64,000 bases of DNA from assembly GCF_038561955.2 (NCBI RefSeq), contig NZ_CP138333.2:1178001-1242000 (forward strand), in the 5' to 3' direction. Every line of letters begins with the position of its first letter. The first letter of the stretch is position 1. Shown here piece after piece: positions 1-10,211 of this stretch. This DNA comes from Salinicoccus sp. Bachu38 (GTDB lineage Bacteria > Bacillota > Bacilli > Staphylococcales > Salinicoccaceae). The notes beneath the pieces were generated by a model. That model saw only the letters and a program-made list of their open reading frames with translations. It searched no databases and had not been told where the DNA came from. A program made the position numbers and the translations under genes.

Positions 1-58
1 GTGGTAACAGTTATAATTGAAACGTTGAGGACTTACAATATAATCGAGGTGTGTTTTT

Positions 59-2338
59 TTGAAAGTGAAAACGAATAGAATCATAGCTGCTGTCCTGGTG
101 GCCGTGCTGCTCCTGACAGTCGTCGGCCTGACCGCCAAGGATCTTGTCAGGAATGTCAATCTCGGCCTGGACCTCCAGGGCGGTTTTGAAGTGCTGTATC
201 AGGTCGAACCTTTGGAAGAAGGCGATGAAATCGATGATACGGCGGTTCAGAGCACTGCCCAGACCCTCGATTCGAGGGTGAACGTGCTCGGTGTTTCGGA
301 ACCGAACATACAGATTGAGGAGGGCAACCGGATACGCGTCCAGCTTGCAGGGGTCGAAGACCAGGCGGAAGCACGGGAACTGCTCAGCACTCAGGCTGAA
401 CTGACGATCCGGGATGTCGATGACAATGTCCTGCTGGACGGCTCCGACCTTGTGCAGGGCGGTGCAAGCCAGAACTTCGATGAAATGAACCAGCCGATGG
501 TCTCGCTCGAACTGAAAGATCCGGACAAGTTCAGGGAAATCACCGAAGAGATTTCCGAGCGTCCGGCGGGAGAGAATCTGATGGTCATCTGGATGGACTT
601 TGAGGAAGGGGAGGACAGTTTTGAAGAGGAGGTCCAGAAGGAGGACCCCAAATTCATCTCTGCCCCGAGCGTATCCCAGCCGATCAACTCCTCTGATGTC
701 ATGATTTCAGGCGGCTTCTCCGGCCAGGAAGGTCTGGAACGTGCACAGAATATTGCCGCCCTGCTGAATTCCGGCGCCCTGCCGGTGAAACTGACGGAGA
801 TCTATTCGACTTCCGTCGGCGCCCAGTTCGGTGAACAGGCGCTGGATGAAACGGTCACTGCCGGCCTGATTGGTGTGGCACTGGTATTCCTATACATGAT
901 TGCATTCTATAGGCTGCCGGGTGTTGTTGCTGCAGTGACACTCACAATCTACATCTATCTGACGATATTCGGGTTCAACATGATCAGCGGGGTATTGACG
1001 CTCCCGGGCATCGCAGCCCTCATCCTCGGTGTGGGGATGGCGGTGGATGCCAACATCATCATGTACGAGCGCATAAGGGATGAACTGCGCATCGGCCGGA
1101 ATCTGAAGCAGGCCTATAAGAGGGCTTCTGCGGCTTCATTATGGACGATCGTCGATGCGAATATCACCACTCTGGTTGCCGGAGTCGTACTGTTCATCTT
1201 CGGTACAAGCAGTGTGAAAGGGTTTGCGACCATGCTGCTGCTTTCCATAATCATGAGCTTCATCACTGCGGTCTTCCTGACACGCTTCCTGCTGTCAATG
1301 CTGATCAAGTCGGGCTTCTTCAATAAGCGGCTTGGATGGTTCGGTGTGAAGGATGAGAGCAGGTTCAACATCAATGAAGGCAAGGATATAGAAGATCTGA
1401 CGACGCCATGGGACCGCTTCGACTTCGTCGGTCATGCGAAGAAATTCTTTGCATTCAGTCTGGGAACCATTCTGATCGGGCTGATCATCCTGTCCATCTT
1501 CAGATTGAACCTCGGCATCGACTTCACAAGTGGTACGAGAGCCGATATACAGACTGACGGCGAAGCGACAGTGGAGCAGGTGGAAGAGGAGCTTGAAGCG
1601 ATGGACATGCCGCCGGACAGCATCACGACGTCCGGGGAGGACATGGTGGTCGTACGCTATACGGAAAACCTCCCGCAGGATTCCGTCACCGAGATGCAGA
1701 GCACGTTCGATGACCTCTATGGCAGCGAACCGGCGATCAGTACGGTAAGCCCGGTCATCGGTCAGGAGCTGGCCAAGAATGCGGTCATCGCACTCGCCAT
1801 TGCTTCTGTCGGCATCATTCTCTATGCCTCCATACGGTTCGAGTGGCGCATGGCCCTGCCGAGTGTACTCGCCCTCATCCATGATGCCTTCATCATGGTG
1901 GCCGTCTTCTCCATCTTCCGTCTGGAAGTGGACATCACCTTCATTGCGGCAGTGCTGACGATCGTCGGCTACTCGATCAATGATACGATCGTCACATTCG
2001 ACAGGGTGAGGGAGAACCTGAGGAAGTTCAAGGTCATCCATAGGGAAGAGGAAATTGATACAATCATCAACCGTTCCCTCAAACAGACTTTGACCCGTTC
2101 CGTCAATACGGTCCTTACGGTCATCATCGTGGTGGTATTCCTTGTGCTCTTCGGAAGCACCGCCATACTGAACTTCTCCATCGCCCTACTGGTCGGCCTG
2201 ATCAGCGGCATCTATTCTTCACTCTTCATCGCACTGCAGCTATGGGGAATACTGAAGAAGCGCCAGCTGCGCAGTGCGGATGGCGCCCTGACGGTATATG
2301 AGGAAAAGAGCAAGGACGATGATAAAATATTAGTATAA
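59..2338 (+). CDS. secDF: Protein translocase subunit SecDF (SecD-SecF fusion)
   Basis: This membrane protein uses the proton gradient to help pull secreted proteins through SecYEG. At 759 residues it is the single-chain SecDF form typical of Bacillales. A first membrane helix (about residues 8-26) is followed by a large extracellular SecD domain (about 35-255) and a helix bundle. A second, SecF half begins with a helix near residue 470, has its own shorter external domain (about 490-575) and a second bundle. The SecD-type motif GVGMAVDANIIMYERI and the SecF-type motif VGYSINDTIVTFDRVRENL are visible. The start is a TTG, chosen because GAGGTG lies 7 bases upstream; a GTG two codons later is the alternative. 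A terminator follows directly. Confidence 0.96.
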   Translation: MKVKTNRIIAAVLVAVLLLTVVGLTAKDLVRNVNLGLDLQGGFEVLYQVEPLEEGDEIDDTAVQSTAQTLDSRVNVLGVSEPNIQIEEGNRIRVQLAGVEDQAEARELLSTQAELTIRDVDDNVLLDGSDLVQGGASQNFDEMNQPMVSLELKDPDKFREITEEISERPAGENLMVIWMDFEEGEDSFEEEVQKEDPKFISAPSVSQPINSSDVMISGGFSGQEGLERAQNIAALLNSGALPVKLTEIYSTSVGAQFGEQALDETVTAGLIGVALVFLYMIAFYRLPGVVAAVTLTIYIYLTIFGFNMISGVLTLPGIAALILGVGMAVDANIIMYERIRDELRIGRNLKQAYKRASAASLWTIVDANITTLVAGVVLFIFGTSSVKGFATMLLLSIIMSFITAVFLTRFLLSMLIKSGFFNKRLGWFGVKDESRFNINEGKDIEDLTTPWDRFDFVGHAKKFFAFSLGTILIGLIILSIFRLNLGIDFTSGTRADIQTDGEATVEQVEEELEAMDMPPDSITTSGEDMVVVRYTENLPQDSVTEMQSTFDDLYGSEPAISTVSPVIGQELAKNAVIALAIASVGIILYASIRFEWRMALPSVLALIHDAFIMVAVFSIFRLEVDITFIAAVLTIVGYSINDTIVTFDRVRENLRKFKVIHREEEIDTIINRSLKQTLTRSVNTVLTVIIVVVFLVLFGSTAILNFSIALLVGLISGIYSSLFIALQLWGILKKRQLRSADGALTVYEEKSKDDDKILV

Positions 2339-2343
2339 TCTCT

Positions 2344-2371
2344 AAAACGCCCAGGAAATCTTGGGCGTTTT
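2344..2371 (+). terminator. Intrinsic terminator after secDF
   Basis: A 10-bp stem (AAAACGCCCA with its complement) closes a short loop and ends in TTTT, just after the secDF stop. A possible upstream TTG start for recJ lies in the 3-prime arm, which argues for the later ATG as the recJ start. Confidence 0.75.
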
Positions 2372-2387
2372 GCAAAGGATGAAACAT

Positions 2388-4637
2388 ATGTATCAGTCGA
2401 AGTACGAGTGGAAAGTAAGACGCAAAACCTCTGATATTCCAGAGGAAGTCCGAGAAAAGTTCAAATTGAATCCTCTGGAGCAGACCATACTGGAAAACAG
2501 GGGGTTCACGACAGAAGCGGATCTGGAGAAGATCTATCATCCAAAGACTTATGATGCTGCGCTCGTCCATATGATGGACACGGCCGTGGCACGCATAGAG
2601 GCTGCCCTGGATGGTGGTGAACGCATACTCGTCTATGGCGACTTTGATGCGGACGGCATCACAAGCACGGTGCTGCTTCTGACTGCACTCAGGAGGAAAG
2701 CCGGCAATGACAGTGTGGACTTCTTCATCCCCAACCGCATAGAGGATGGATACGGCCCCAACCAGGCCATATTCGAAGAAATCGTCGTCGGCCAGTATGA
2801 TCTTGTCATCACCGTCGACAATGGGGTATCAGGCGGCAAGGAGATTGCGTTCCTCACTTCCCGGGGCGTGGATGTGATTGTGGTGGATCACCATGCATTC
2901 GGGGAGAATGTGCCCGACGTCCCGATCCTCCATCCGGATCATCCCGATGGGGAGTATCCATTCAAGTCCCTGGCCGGGGTCGGCATCACCTACAAGCTTG
3001 TGCAGGCACTCGGTCTCGACAGTAAGGAGGACCTCGGCTGGGTGGCGATCGGCACGGTCGCCGACCTTGTACCGATGATAGATGAAAATAAAAGGCTCGT
3101 CATCGAAGGGTTGAAGATTCTGAATGACACGCCGCCGGCAGGTGTCCATACACTCCTGAGAAGTGCAGGGAGTGACGGTTACATCGATGAAGAGACCATC
3201 GCTTTCGGTCTGGCGCCGCGCCTCAATGCGACAGGGCGGCTCGGAGAGGCGGAAATCGCTGTTGAGCTTCTCCTCGAGGAGGATACGAACCTTGCCTATG
3301 AACAGGCTGTAGTCGTCGAAAATATGAATATGGAACGGAAGCAGCTGGTGGAGACGATCTTCAGCGAGGCGGATGCAGATATAGATCCCGCCAATCAGAT
3401 CAATATCATCTATCGGGAAGGATGGCATCCGGGCGTGCTCGGCATCGTCGCTTCGAAGATCGTTGAAAAATATGGGAAACCGGCAATTGTACTCACCCAA
3501 GAAGACGATGTGTATCGCGGGTCGGCCCGTTCGATCGAAGGGGTGGACCTGCATGAAATCCTCACGGACCATTCACAGTTCCATCACCGCTTCGGCGGGC
3601 ACGCGCTCGCGCTCGGTGTGGAAGTGCCTGCATCAAGTATCGAGGCCTTCAGGGAGGAGCTCGAGCAGCATATGAACGGCCTGCAGCTGAACTTGAGGCC
3701 CTTGAAGCATATAGACTACCAGATCAAGCAGGGGAACATGAGCATGAAGGCATTCGAACGGTTCGACCGGCTGAAACCTTTCGGCCAGTCCTTCCAGTCC
3801 CCGGTATTCCTCCTCACCAATGAAAATATCGGCACAATAAAACAGGTCGGCAAGGACCGGTCCCACATCAAACTGTCCATGCCGAAAGTCGGGATGGATG
3901 TCATCGGCTTCGGTTTCGGCCACCTGATCAATGAAGTATCCACGGAGGATTCGATCAGTCTGGTCGGAACGGTCAATGTAAATGAATTCAGCCAGAAGCG
4001 GACGCTTCAGATGATGCTGCAGGATGCGAGTGTCGACAGTGTCCAGCTGATCGACATGAGAAGCCGTACCGACCAGCGCTTTGATATCATTACACAGGAA
4101 GATGTATTCGTCATAGCCGAGAGCAGGGAAAAAAAAGGGGACAACTACTATCACTTCGGCGAAGCACTCCCGTTCACATCGAAGACGGTGGTGCTCAGGG
4201 ATCTTCCTGAAAGCTTGGAAAACCTGTCGTATTCACTGAGGGAGATCCATGCCTCCAAAATCATCGCCCTCTTCCATCAGAAGGAAGAACTGTTTTTCAC
4301 AGGCATACCCAAACCAGCCGACATATCGAATGTGCTGCAGCTGGTCGAAAAAGCGGAGGATGGCTCAATCGACCTCGCGAGACATGCGCCGGCCCTGGCT
4401 GACCGGCTCGGCATGAAGATGAAATTTCTTAAGATGACCATCGATATTATGACAGATTTGGAGATTATCACATTAAAAAATGGTATAGTATATAAGGGTC
4501 AGGAAGACGGAAGCTGGAAGTTGGAGGAATCACGGCATTACCAGAAACTCAAAAATCAGCTGGAAGCTGAAAAACTTCTTAAGATGTCCTCTTCGTCTGA
4601 ACTGAAAGAGTATCTCAGATCATTAATTTCGAATTGA
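2388..4637 (+). CDS. recJ: Single-stranded-DNA-specific 5'-3' exonuclease RecJ
   Basis: RecJ degrades single-stranded DNA 5' to 3' in recombinational and mismatch repair. The 749-residue product has the DHH phosphoesterase motifs in order: DFDADG near residue 86, ITVDNG, and VVDHH, followed by the DHHA1 region with FGGHALALG. The extra C-terminal region after about residue 560 is the extended tail found in Bacillales RecJ. The frame opens at a TTG inside the preceding terminator, but ATG at 2388 is preferred because AAAGGA lies 8-9 bases upstream and the protein then begins like other RecJ proteins ([10 protein letters not shown]). The gene sits between secDF and apt, the normal Staphylococcus arrangement. 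Confidence 0.95.
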   Translation: MYQSKYEWKVRRKTSDIPEEVREKFKLNPLEQTILENRGFTTEADLEKIYHPKTYDAALVHMMDTAVARIEAALDGGERILVYGDFDADGITSTVLLLTALRRKAGNDSVDFFIPNRIEDGYGPNQAIFEEIVVGQYDLVITVDNGVSGGKEIAFLTSRGVDVIVVDHHAFGENVPDVPILHPDHPDGEYPFKSLAGVGITYKLVQALGLDSKEDLGWVAIGTVADLVPMIDENKRLVIEGLKILNDTPPAGVHTLLRSAGSDGYIDEETIAFGLAPRLNATGRLGEAEIAVELLLEEDTNLAYEQAVVVENMNMERKQLVETIFSEADADIDPANQINIIYREGWHPGVLGIVASKIVEKYGKPAIVLTQEDDVYRGSARSIEGVDLHEILTDHSQFHHRFGGHALALGVEVPASSIEAFREELEQHMNGLQLNLRPLKHIDYQIKQGNMSMKAFERFDRLKPFGQSFQSPVFLLTNENIGTIKQVGKDRSHIKLSMPKVGMDVIGFGFGHLINEVSTEDSISLVGTVNVNEFSQKRTLQMMLQDASVDSVQLIDMRSRTDQRFDIITQEDVFVIAESREKKGDNYYHFGEALPFTSKTVVLRDLPESLENLSYSLREIHASKIIALFHQKEELFFTGIPKPADISNVLQLVEKAEDGSIDLARHAPALADRLGMKMKFLKMTIDIMTDLEIITLKNGIVYKGQEDGSWKLEESRHYQKLKNQLEAEKLLKMSSSSELKEYLRSLISN

Positions 4638-4650
4638 GTGGTGGATTAGT

Positions 4651-5169
4651 ATGGATTTAAAAAAATATGTATCAGAAGTGCCGGATTGGCCCCAAAAGGG
4701 TGTCAGTTTCAAGGACATTACAACAATCATGGACAACGGCCCGGCATACCAGTATGCGACAGACAAGATAGTGGAATATGCCAGGGAGAAGGAAGTCGAT
4801 ATCGTCGTCGGCCCTGAAGCCCGCGGTTTCATCATCGGCTGCCCTGTGGCATACAGCATGGGAATCGGATTCGCACCTGTAAGGAAGGAAGGGAAGCTTC
4901 CAAGAGAGGTCATCAGATATGAGTATGATCTTGAGTACGGGTCCAATACACTGACGATGCACAAGGATGCAATTTCCCCCGGCCAGCGTGTATTGATCAC
5001 GGATGATCTTCTGGCAACGGGAGGCACGATAGAAGCGACGATCAAGCTTGTCGAGTCCCTCGGCGGCATCGTGGCGGGGCTCGCTTTCCTGATAGAGCTT
5101 GAATATTTGGATGGCATGAAACGCCTCGAAGGATATGATACACTCTCATTAATCACCTATGATGAGTAG
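4651..5169 (+). CDS. apt: Adenine phosphoribosyltransferase
   Basis: This cytosolic salvage enzyme converts adenine and PRPP to AMP and pyrophosphate. At 172 residues it has the normal family length. The N-terminal [14 protein letters not shown] stretch, the VGPEARGFI segment and the PRPP-binding motif [13 protein letters not shown] (about residues 113-125) are all present. The ATG has a GGTGG-type ribosome binding site, and only 13 bases separate it from recJ, so co-transcription is likely. Its position before rel is conserved in Bacillales and links purine salvage with alarmone metabolism. Confidence 0.97.
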   Translation: MDLKKYVSEVPDWPQKGVSFKDITTIMDNGPAYQYATDKIVEYAREKEVDIVVGPEARGFIIGCPVAYSMGIGFAPVRKEGKLPREVIRYEYDLEYGSNTLTMHKDAISPGQRVLITDDLLATGGTIEATIKLVESLGGIVAGLAFLIELEYLDGMKRLEGYDTLSLITYDE

Positions 5170-5178
5170 TCCGTTCTA

Positions 5179-5203
5179 AAGTCTGTGGAAACAGGCTTTT
5201 TTT
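5179..5203 (+). terminator. Intrinsic terminator after apt
   Basis: An 8-bp stem (AAGTCTGT with ACAGGCTT, one G-U pair) and a GGAA tetraloop are followed by seven T residues. Confidence 0.75.
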
Positions 5204-5275
5204 GTCATTCATTTATTTGAAAGAGGTTTTATAGTATGATGATTCTAACTAGTGTAGATGGGAAGCGGTGAGGTC

Positions 5276-7453
5276 ATGAACAAGGAATATCCATATAGCA
5301 AGGACGATGTCATCCGCATGTGTGAATCATACATGGATGAAGAGGATATGCTTTTGATCCGTAAAGCATATGAACTGGCCAATGAGGCACACAAGGGACA
5401 GTACCGGAAAAGCGGGGAGCCGTATATACTGCACCCCGTGCAGGTGGCAGGGATACTTGCGGAACTCAAACTGGACGGCCCGACGATCATTGCCGGGTTC
5501 CTTCATGATGTCGTTGAAGACACACCGTATACGTTTGATGACCTCAAGGAGATGTTCAACGAGGAGGTTGCCGTAATCGTCGATGGCGTCACCAAACTCG
5601 AGAAGGTCAAGTACCGCTCCAAACAGGAGGAGCTGGCGGAAAACCACCGCAAGCTCTTCATCGCCATAGCAAAGGATATCCGGGTGATCCTGGTCAAGCT
5701 TGCAGACCGGCTCCATAACATGCGGACGCTCAAGGCGATGCCTGAGCACAAGCAGATCAGGACTGCGCAGGAGACGCTTGAAATATACGCGCCCTTGGCA
5801 CACCGCCTCGGTATTTCCAGCATCAAATGGGAGCTTGAGGATACTGCGCTCAGGTACATCGAGCCCCAGCAGTATTTCAAGATCGTCAGCCTGATGAAGA
5901 AGAAACGGAGCGAGCGGGAAATCGTCATCAACCAGGCCATCGACCGCATCCAGGAGGAGATGGATCATACGGGCATCAAAGGCCAGCTGTCCGGCCGCCC
6001 GAAGCACATATACAGCGTGTACAGGAAGATGAAGAAACAGCATAAGCAGTTCGACCAGATCTTCGATCTGCTCGCCATCCGGGTGCTTGTAACAAGCATC
6101 AAGGACTGCTATGCAGTGCTCGGAGTCATCCATACCATCTGGAAGCCGATGCCCGGACGGTTCAAGGACTATATCGCCATGCCGAAGCCGAACATGTACC
6201 AGTCCCTGCATACGACCGTGGTCGGACCGAACGGCGATCCACTTGAAATCCAGATCCGTACATATGAGATGCATGAGATTGCGGAGCACGGGGTCGCTGC
6301 ACACTGGGCCTACAAGGAAGGCAAGGAGCTCAAGGGCGAACCTGCCATGGACAAGCGCATCAACTGGTTCCAGGATCTGATCGACCAGGAATCATCCTCC
6401 CCGGATGCAGAGGAGTTCATGGAGGCGCTGAAGACGGATCTCCTCAGTGACAAGGTCTACGTCTTCACTCCGAACGGTGATGTGGTGGAGCTGCCGAAAG
6501 GTGCCATCCCGATAGATTTCGCCTACCAGGTGCATACGGAGGTCGGGAACCGGATGATCGGTGCCAAGGTCAATGGCAAAATCGTGCCGATCGACTATGA
6601 ACTCTCCACCGGCGAGATTGTGGAGATCAGGACAAGCAAGCAGTCCTATGGCCCGAGCCTCGACTGGCTGAAGATGGTCAGGTCATCGAGTGCAAAGAAC
6701 AAGATCCGTGCATTCTTCAAGAAACAGGACCGTGCAAGCAATATCGAAAAAGGGCGCTTTGCGGTGGAGCACGAGATCAAAAACCGCGACCATAAGCCGG
6801 ATGAGATACTGAAGCCGCAGTTCATCGATCCTGTACTGGACCGCTACAACATCAGCAATGAGGACGACCTGTACGCCATGGTCGGCTTCGGCGGCGTTAC
6901 GGCCCAACAGGTGACGAACCGTCTGATGGAGAAGTTCAAGGTCAGCGAGGAGAAGACGAATATCGTCGAGGAGATCGACCGGACCCATCACTACAAGGAG
7001 ATTTCGACGGAATCCGGAGTGTATGTCCAGGGCATGGACAATCTGCTGATCAATCTGTCGAAATGCTGCAATCCGATTCCTGGAGACGACATCGTCGGCT
7101 TCATCACGAAGGGGCATGGGGTGAAGGTCCATGTCGCGACATGTCCAAACATCAGAAATGAAAAAGAGCGCCTGATCGATGTGGAATGGGTCAAGAACAA
7201 GAATAAGGACCGCAAATACCAGGCGGATCTGGAGGTTTCCGGATATGACCGCCAGGGTCTGGTCAATGAAGTGCTGAACGTCGTTGCCAGCACCAAATTC
7301 CCGATCACCCGTGTGAACGGGCGGGCGGATATCGACAAGCATGCGAAGATCAGCCTGTCCGTCATGGTGCAGAACGTCGCCGACCTCCATAGGGTCGTGG
7401 ACAAGATCAAACAGCTTCCTGACATATACAGCGTGGAACGCGTTTTTAAATGA
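5276..7453 (+). CDS. rel: Bifunctional (p)ppGpp synthetase/hydrolase Rel
   Basis: This long RelA/SpoT homologue makes and degrades (p)ppGpp in the stringent response. The 725 residues hold an N-terminal HD hydrolase domain ([12 protein letters not shown] near residue 75; [14 protein letters not shown] near 130), the synthetase domain ([27 protein letters not shown]), a TGS domain, a zinc-finger-like region ([10 protein letters not shown]) and a C-terminal ACT domain. The intact HD motif predicts that hydrolase activity is retained. The frame extends upstream to ATG 5258, but ATG 5276 gives the family N-terminus MNKEYPYS and has GGTGAGG just before it. It is followed at 9 bases by dtd. Confidence 0.96.
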   Translation: MNKEYPYSKDDVIRMCESYMDEEDMLLIRKAYELANEAHKGQYRKSGEPYILHPVQVAGILAELKLDGPTIIAGFLHDVVEDTPYTFDDLKEMFNEEVAVIVDGVTKLEKVKYRSKQEELAENHRKLFIAIAKDIRVILVKLADRLHNMRTLKAMPEHKQIRTAQETLEIYAPLAHRLGISSIKWELEDTALRYIEPQQYFKIVSLMKKKRSEREIVINQAIDRIQEEMDHTGIKGQLSGRPKHIYSVYRKMKKQHKQFDQIFDLLAIRVLVTSIKDCYAVLGVIHTIWKPMPGRFKDYIAMPKPNMYQSLHTTVVGPNGDPLEIQIRTYEMHEIAEHGVAAHWAYKEGKELKGEPAMDKRINWFQDLIDQESSSPDAEEFMEALKTDLLSDKVYVFTPNGDVVELPKGAIPIDFAYQVHTEVGNRMIGAKVNGKIVPIDYELSTGEIVEIRTSKQSYGPSLDWLKMVRSSSAKNKIRAFFKKQDRASNIEKGRFAVEHEIKNRDHKPDEILKPQFIDPVLDRYNISNEDDLYAMVGFGGVTAQQVTNRLMEKFKVSEEKTNIVEEIDRTHHYKEISTESGVYVQGMDNLLINLSKCCNPIPGDDIVGFITKGHGVKVHVATCPNIRNEKERLIDVEWVKNKNKDRKYQADLEVSGYDRQGLVNEVLNVVASTKFPITRVNGRADIDKHAKISLSVMVQNVADLHRVVDKIKQLPDIYSVERVFK

Positions 7454-7462
7454 GGTGTAGAA

Positions 7463-7915
7463 ATGAGAGTCGTATTACAGAGAGTATCGAGTGCCACTGT
7501 CATCAGCAATGAATTCTTCAATGAAATCAGGCAGGGCTATTGCCTGCTTGTGGGCGTTTCCAAGGATTCGACGGAAGAAGATGCACTGAAGCTGGCGGAA
7601 AAGATAGCCGCAAGCAGAAATTTCGAAGATGAATCAGGCAAGATCAACCTGTCGATCAAGGATGTAGGCGGAGAAATATTGAGCATTTCCCAGTTCACCC
7701 TCTATGCGGACGTCAGAAAAGGGAACAGGCCGAGTTTTACGCAGGCTGCAGGCAAAGAGCATGCTGATAGGCTGTACCGCCTTTTCAATTCCCATCTGCA
7801 GAAGATGGACCTGACCGTCAAAGAGGGGTTCTTCGGTGAAATGATGAATGTGCAGATCAATAATGATGGACCGATCACCATACTTTATGAATCCATTGGT
7901 GGCAAGATCCAGTAA
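7463..7915 (+). CDS. dtd: D-aminoacyl-tRNA deacylase
   Basis: Dtd hydrolyses D-amino acids wrongly attached to tRNA and so protects translation. At 150 residues it is full length. The family motifs are visible: MRVVLQRVSSATV at the N-terminus, the active-site segment LSISQFTLYADVRKGNRPSF and the GPITILYES region near the C-terminus that carries the Gly-Pro pair used for chiral proofreading. The start has GAGGTG upstream. It lies 9 bases after rel and its stop codon overlaps the start of the amidase gene (TAATG), so the three genes probably form one transcript. Confidence 0.96.
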   Translation: MRVVLQRVSSATVISNEFFNEIRQGYCLLVGVSKDSTEEDALKLAEKIAASRNFEDESGKINLSIKDVGGEILSISQFTLYADVRKGNRPSFTQAAGKEHADRLYRLFNSHLQKMDLTVKEGFFGEMMNVQINNDGPITILYESIGGKIQ

Positions 7916-8637
7916 TGAAGAGGCCAGCTGGAATTCCCAACAGTATATTTCAGGGCATCCGCCATTTCCTGAAATATAAGAAGCATATCTATGCAGCCCC
8001 CCTGTTTTTTCTGACAGCAGCCGGATGCATCATTCTGATTGCTGTGCTGGTCTATAACCGCTTCTTTTCAGTTTCGGGAGAAGCCGTCCAGATGGATCTG
8101 GACCAAAGTTCATATGATTTCAGCGACACGGTGATCGTCATCGATCCCGGCCATGGCGGGAAAGACCCGGGAGCCACGAGCGCCTCCGGGGTGACCGAGG
8201 ATGTAATCGTCTTCAGTGTTGCACAGAGCCTTAAGGAGGCACTCGAGGATGCCGGTGCACAAGTCATCCTGACACGCAGCGAGGATGAATTTGCTTCCCT
8301 TGATCAGAGGAAGGTTGATGGAGACCTGTTCATCAGCCTGCACAGTGATGCCATGGACGACCCGGCGGTGTCCGGATTTACGACATACTATACACATCCG
8401 GAGCAAAAGGCATTCGCAGAGTCCATCAACCATGCACTCGACCGGCGTTCCTATTTCCATAACCGGGGCGTGCATTCGATGAACTACCAGGTGACTTGGC
8501 AGCTCGACTATCCGGCTGTCCTGGTGGAACTGGGCTATCTGAGCAATGCCGTAGACGACATGGTGCTGAATAAAACCCGCTACCAGAATATGATGGTAAA
8601 GGGGATTGTTGAGGGTATCGACGATTATTTGAACTGA
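7915..8637 (+). CDS. lytH: N-acetylmuramoyl-L-alanine amidase, LytH-like (Amidase_3)
   Basis: This is a membrane-anchored zinc amidase that cleaves the bond between MurNAc and L-alanine in peptidoglycan. A membrane helix spans about residues 26-46, and an Amidase_3 domain follows from about 72 to the end. Visible motifs are IDPGHGGKDPGA (zinc His), SLHSDA (second His) and LVELGYLSN (catalytic Glu). The position between dtd and hisS is that of Staphylococcus aureus lytH. At 240 residues it is shorter than the roughly 290-residue S. aureus protein, and only about 25 residues lie between helix and amidase, leaving no room for the SH3-type domain of LytH. It overlaps dtd by one base. Confidence 0.88.
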   Translation: MKRPAGIPNSIFQGIRHFLKYKKHIYAAPLFFLTAAGCIILIAVLVYNRFFSVSGEAVQMDLDQSSYDFSDTVIVIDPGHGGKDPGATSASGVTEDVIVFSVAQSLKEALEDAGAQVILTRSEDEFASLDQRKVDGDLFISLHSDAMDDPAVSGFTTYYTHPEQKAFAESINHALDRRSYFHNRGVHSMNYQVTWQLDYPAVLVELGYLSNAVDDMVLNKTRYQNMMVKGIVEGIDDYLN

Positions 8638-8641
8638 GTGC

Positions 8642-8670
8642 TTGACTTGTGCCGGCTTAAACAATATCAT
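8642..8670 (+). promoter_or_regulatory. Sigma-A promoter for the hisS T-box leader
   Basis: TTGACT, a 17-base spacer and TATCAT place the transcription start near 8677, just before the T-box stem I. Confidence 0.75.
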
Positions 8671-8679
8671 ATTAAATAA

Positions 8680-8913
8680 TTGAATGATGCGAATTCATCG
8701 ATCCGAAGAGGTGGATATGGTGGACACCAGAGAGACCTGCCCAGGCTGAAAGCAGGTTGTCCGCCAGTATCCGTCAGCCGACACTTCGGTAGAATCCTTC
8801 TATACAGGCGGTGGCAGCCGTTATTATGCAAGAGGGCCCGGCCAGGGCTGAATCAGGGTGGCAACGCGATCTAATCGCCCCTTATATCCGTCTGGATATA
8901 AGGGGCTTTTTTA
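8680..8913 (+). promoter_or_regulatory. T-box riboswitch leader of hisS-aspS
   Basis: The roughly 235-base leader has the hallmarks of a tRNA-sensing T-box. There is an AGAGAG motif in stem I (about 8727-8732), a stem formed by CCGAAG (8703-8708) and CTTCGG (8784-8789), and an upper stem GGATA/TATCC. The conserved T-box AGGGTGGCAACGCG is at 8855-8868. A terminator follows at 8877-8913, with a 13-bp stem GCCCCTTATATCC, loop GTCT and a T run. Uncharged tRNA should stabilise the antiterminator and switch on the synthetase genes. The specifier loop holds GACAC (8780-8784), which reads GAC (Asp) or CAC (His). No protein gene is seen in this gap. Confidence 0.92.
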
Positions 8914-8937
8914 TATTTTATGAATGGAGTGGAACAG

Positions 8938-10209
8938 ATGATACAGATTCCAAGAGGCACACAGGACATACTGCCGAAGGACACATACAAATGGCAGTTC
9001 ATTGAAGACAGGCTGCACGAAATTGCACAGAACTACAACTACAGGGAAATCCGCACACCGGTGTTTGAATCCACCGAACTGTTTGTGCGGGGGGTTGGCG
9101 GTTCGACGGACATCGTCAACAAGGAGATGTATACGTTCATGGACAAGGGCGACCGCAGCATGACACTAAAGCCCGAGGGCACCGCGCCGGTCGTCAGGAG
9201 CTACATCGAAAATAAGATGCAGCACGATGTCAATCAGCCGGTCAAAGTATATTATCTGGCGCCGATGTTCAGGTACGAGCGTCGCCAGAAGGGCAGATAC
9301 CGCCAGTTCGTCCAGTTCGGCATCGAGGCGATTGGTGTAGAGGATCCGCTGATCGATGTGGAAGTCATCAGCATGCTGATGCACATATACCAGTCGTTCG
9401 GGCTGTCAGACCTGAAACTCTACATCAATTCCATCGGCGATCAGGACAGCCGGGCCGCCTACAACCAGGCACTCGTGGACCACTTCAGGCCATCCATCGG
9501 TGAGTTCTGCTCGGATTGCCAGACCCGCATCGATACGAATCCGATGCGTATACTCGACTGCAAAAAGGACAGGGACCACCCACTCGTGCAGAATGCGCCA
9601 AGGATATACGACTACCTGAATGATGAATCCAAGGCCTACTTCGAAAAAGTGACCGGAAACCTCGATGCTCTCGGCATCTCCTACGAAATAGACTACAACC
9701 TTGTGCGTGGCCTCGACTACTATACGCATACAGCATTCGAACTGATGAGTGATGCCGAAGGCTTCGGAGCCATCACTACACTGTGCGGCGGCGGCCGTTA
9801 CAATGGCCTGCTGGAACTGCTGGATGGGCCGCAGGAAACGGGTATCGGCTTTGCACTTAGCATCGAGCGCCTGCTGCTTGCGCTGGAAGCCGAAGGCATC
9901 GAAATACCGGAGCCCGAAGGCATCGACCTCTACATCTGTACGCTGGATGAGGCAGCTGAAGCCACAGCGGGGCAGCTGCTCCACAGGTTGCGTGCAGACG
10001 GCATCAGCTGTGATATGGACTATAAGCACAGGAAGCTGAAAGCCCAGATGAAGGATGCAGACAGAAAAGGGGCGGCATTCACGATCGTGCTTGGAGAAGC
10101 GGAGCTTGAAACAGGGGAAGTGGAACTGAAGAATATGGAGTCCGGAAAAACGGAGAAAGTCAGTCTGGATGACCTGAAAGAACTAAGTAAGATAATTGAG
10201 GAGAATTGA
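8938..10209 (+). CDS. hisS: Histidine--tRNA ligase
   Basis: HisS charges tRNA-His with histidine. The 423-residue class II synthetase shows motif 1 at the N-terminus (PRGTQDILP), motif 2 ([18 protein letters not shown], near residue 112), the two histidine-specific motifs [15 protein letters not shown] and GGGRYNGL, motif 3 ([11 protein letters not shown]) and a C-terminal anticodon-binding domain. The frame begins at 8920, but ATG 8938 has GGAGTGG upstream and gives the standard N-terminus. It is transcribed from the T-box leader and followed after 2 bases by aspS. Confidence 0.97.
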   Translation: MIQIPRGTQDILPKDTYKWQFIEDRLHEIAQNYNYREIRTPVFESTELFVRGVGGSTDIVNKEMYTFMDKGDRSMTLKPEGTAPVVRSYIENKMQHDVNQPVKVYYLAPMFRYERRQKGRYRQFVQFGIEAIGVEDPLIDVEVISMLMHIYQSFGLSDLKLYINSIGDQDSRAAYNQALVDHFRPSIGEFCSDCQTRIDTNPMRILDCKKDRDHPLVQNAPRIYDYLNDESKAYFEKVTGNLDALGISYEIDYNLVRGLDYYTHTAFELMSDAEGFGAITTLCGGGRYNGLLELLDGPQETGIGFALSIERLLLALEAEGIEIPEPEGIDLYICTLDEAAEATAGQLLHRLRADGISCDMDYKHRKLKAQMKDADRKGAAFTIVLGEAELETGEVELKNMESGKTEKVSLDDLKELSKIIEEN

Positions 10210-10211
10210 CC

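Noticed and set aside
17-44. TTGAAA-N16-TATAAT before secDF
   Set aside because: It resembles a promoter, but its start site would fall on or after the GAGGTG ribosome binding site at 46-51, leaving no leader for it. I keep it only as a possible chance match.
5327-6304. A 325-codon minus-strand frame inside rel
   Set aside because: It is antisense to conserved rel domains and has no start signals or recognisable domains.
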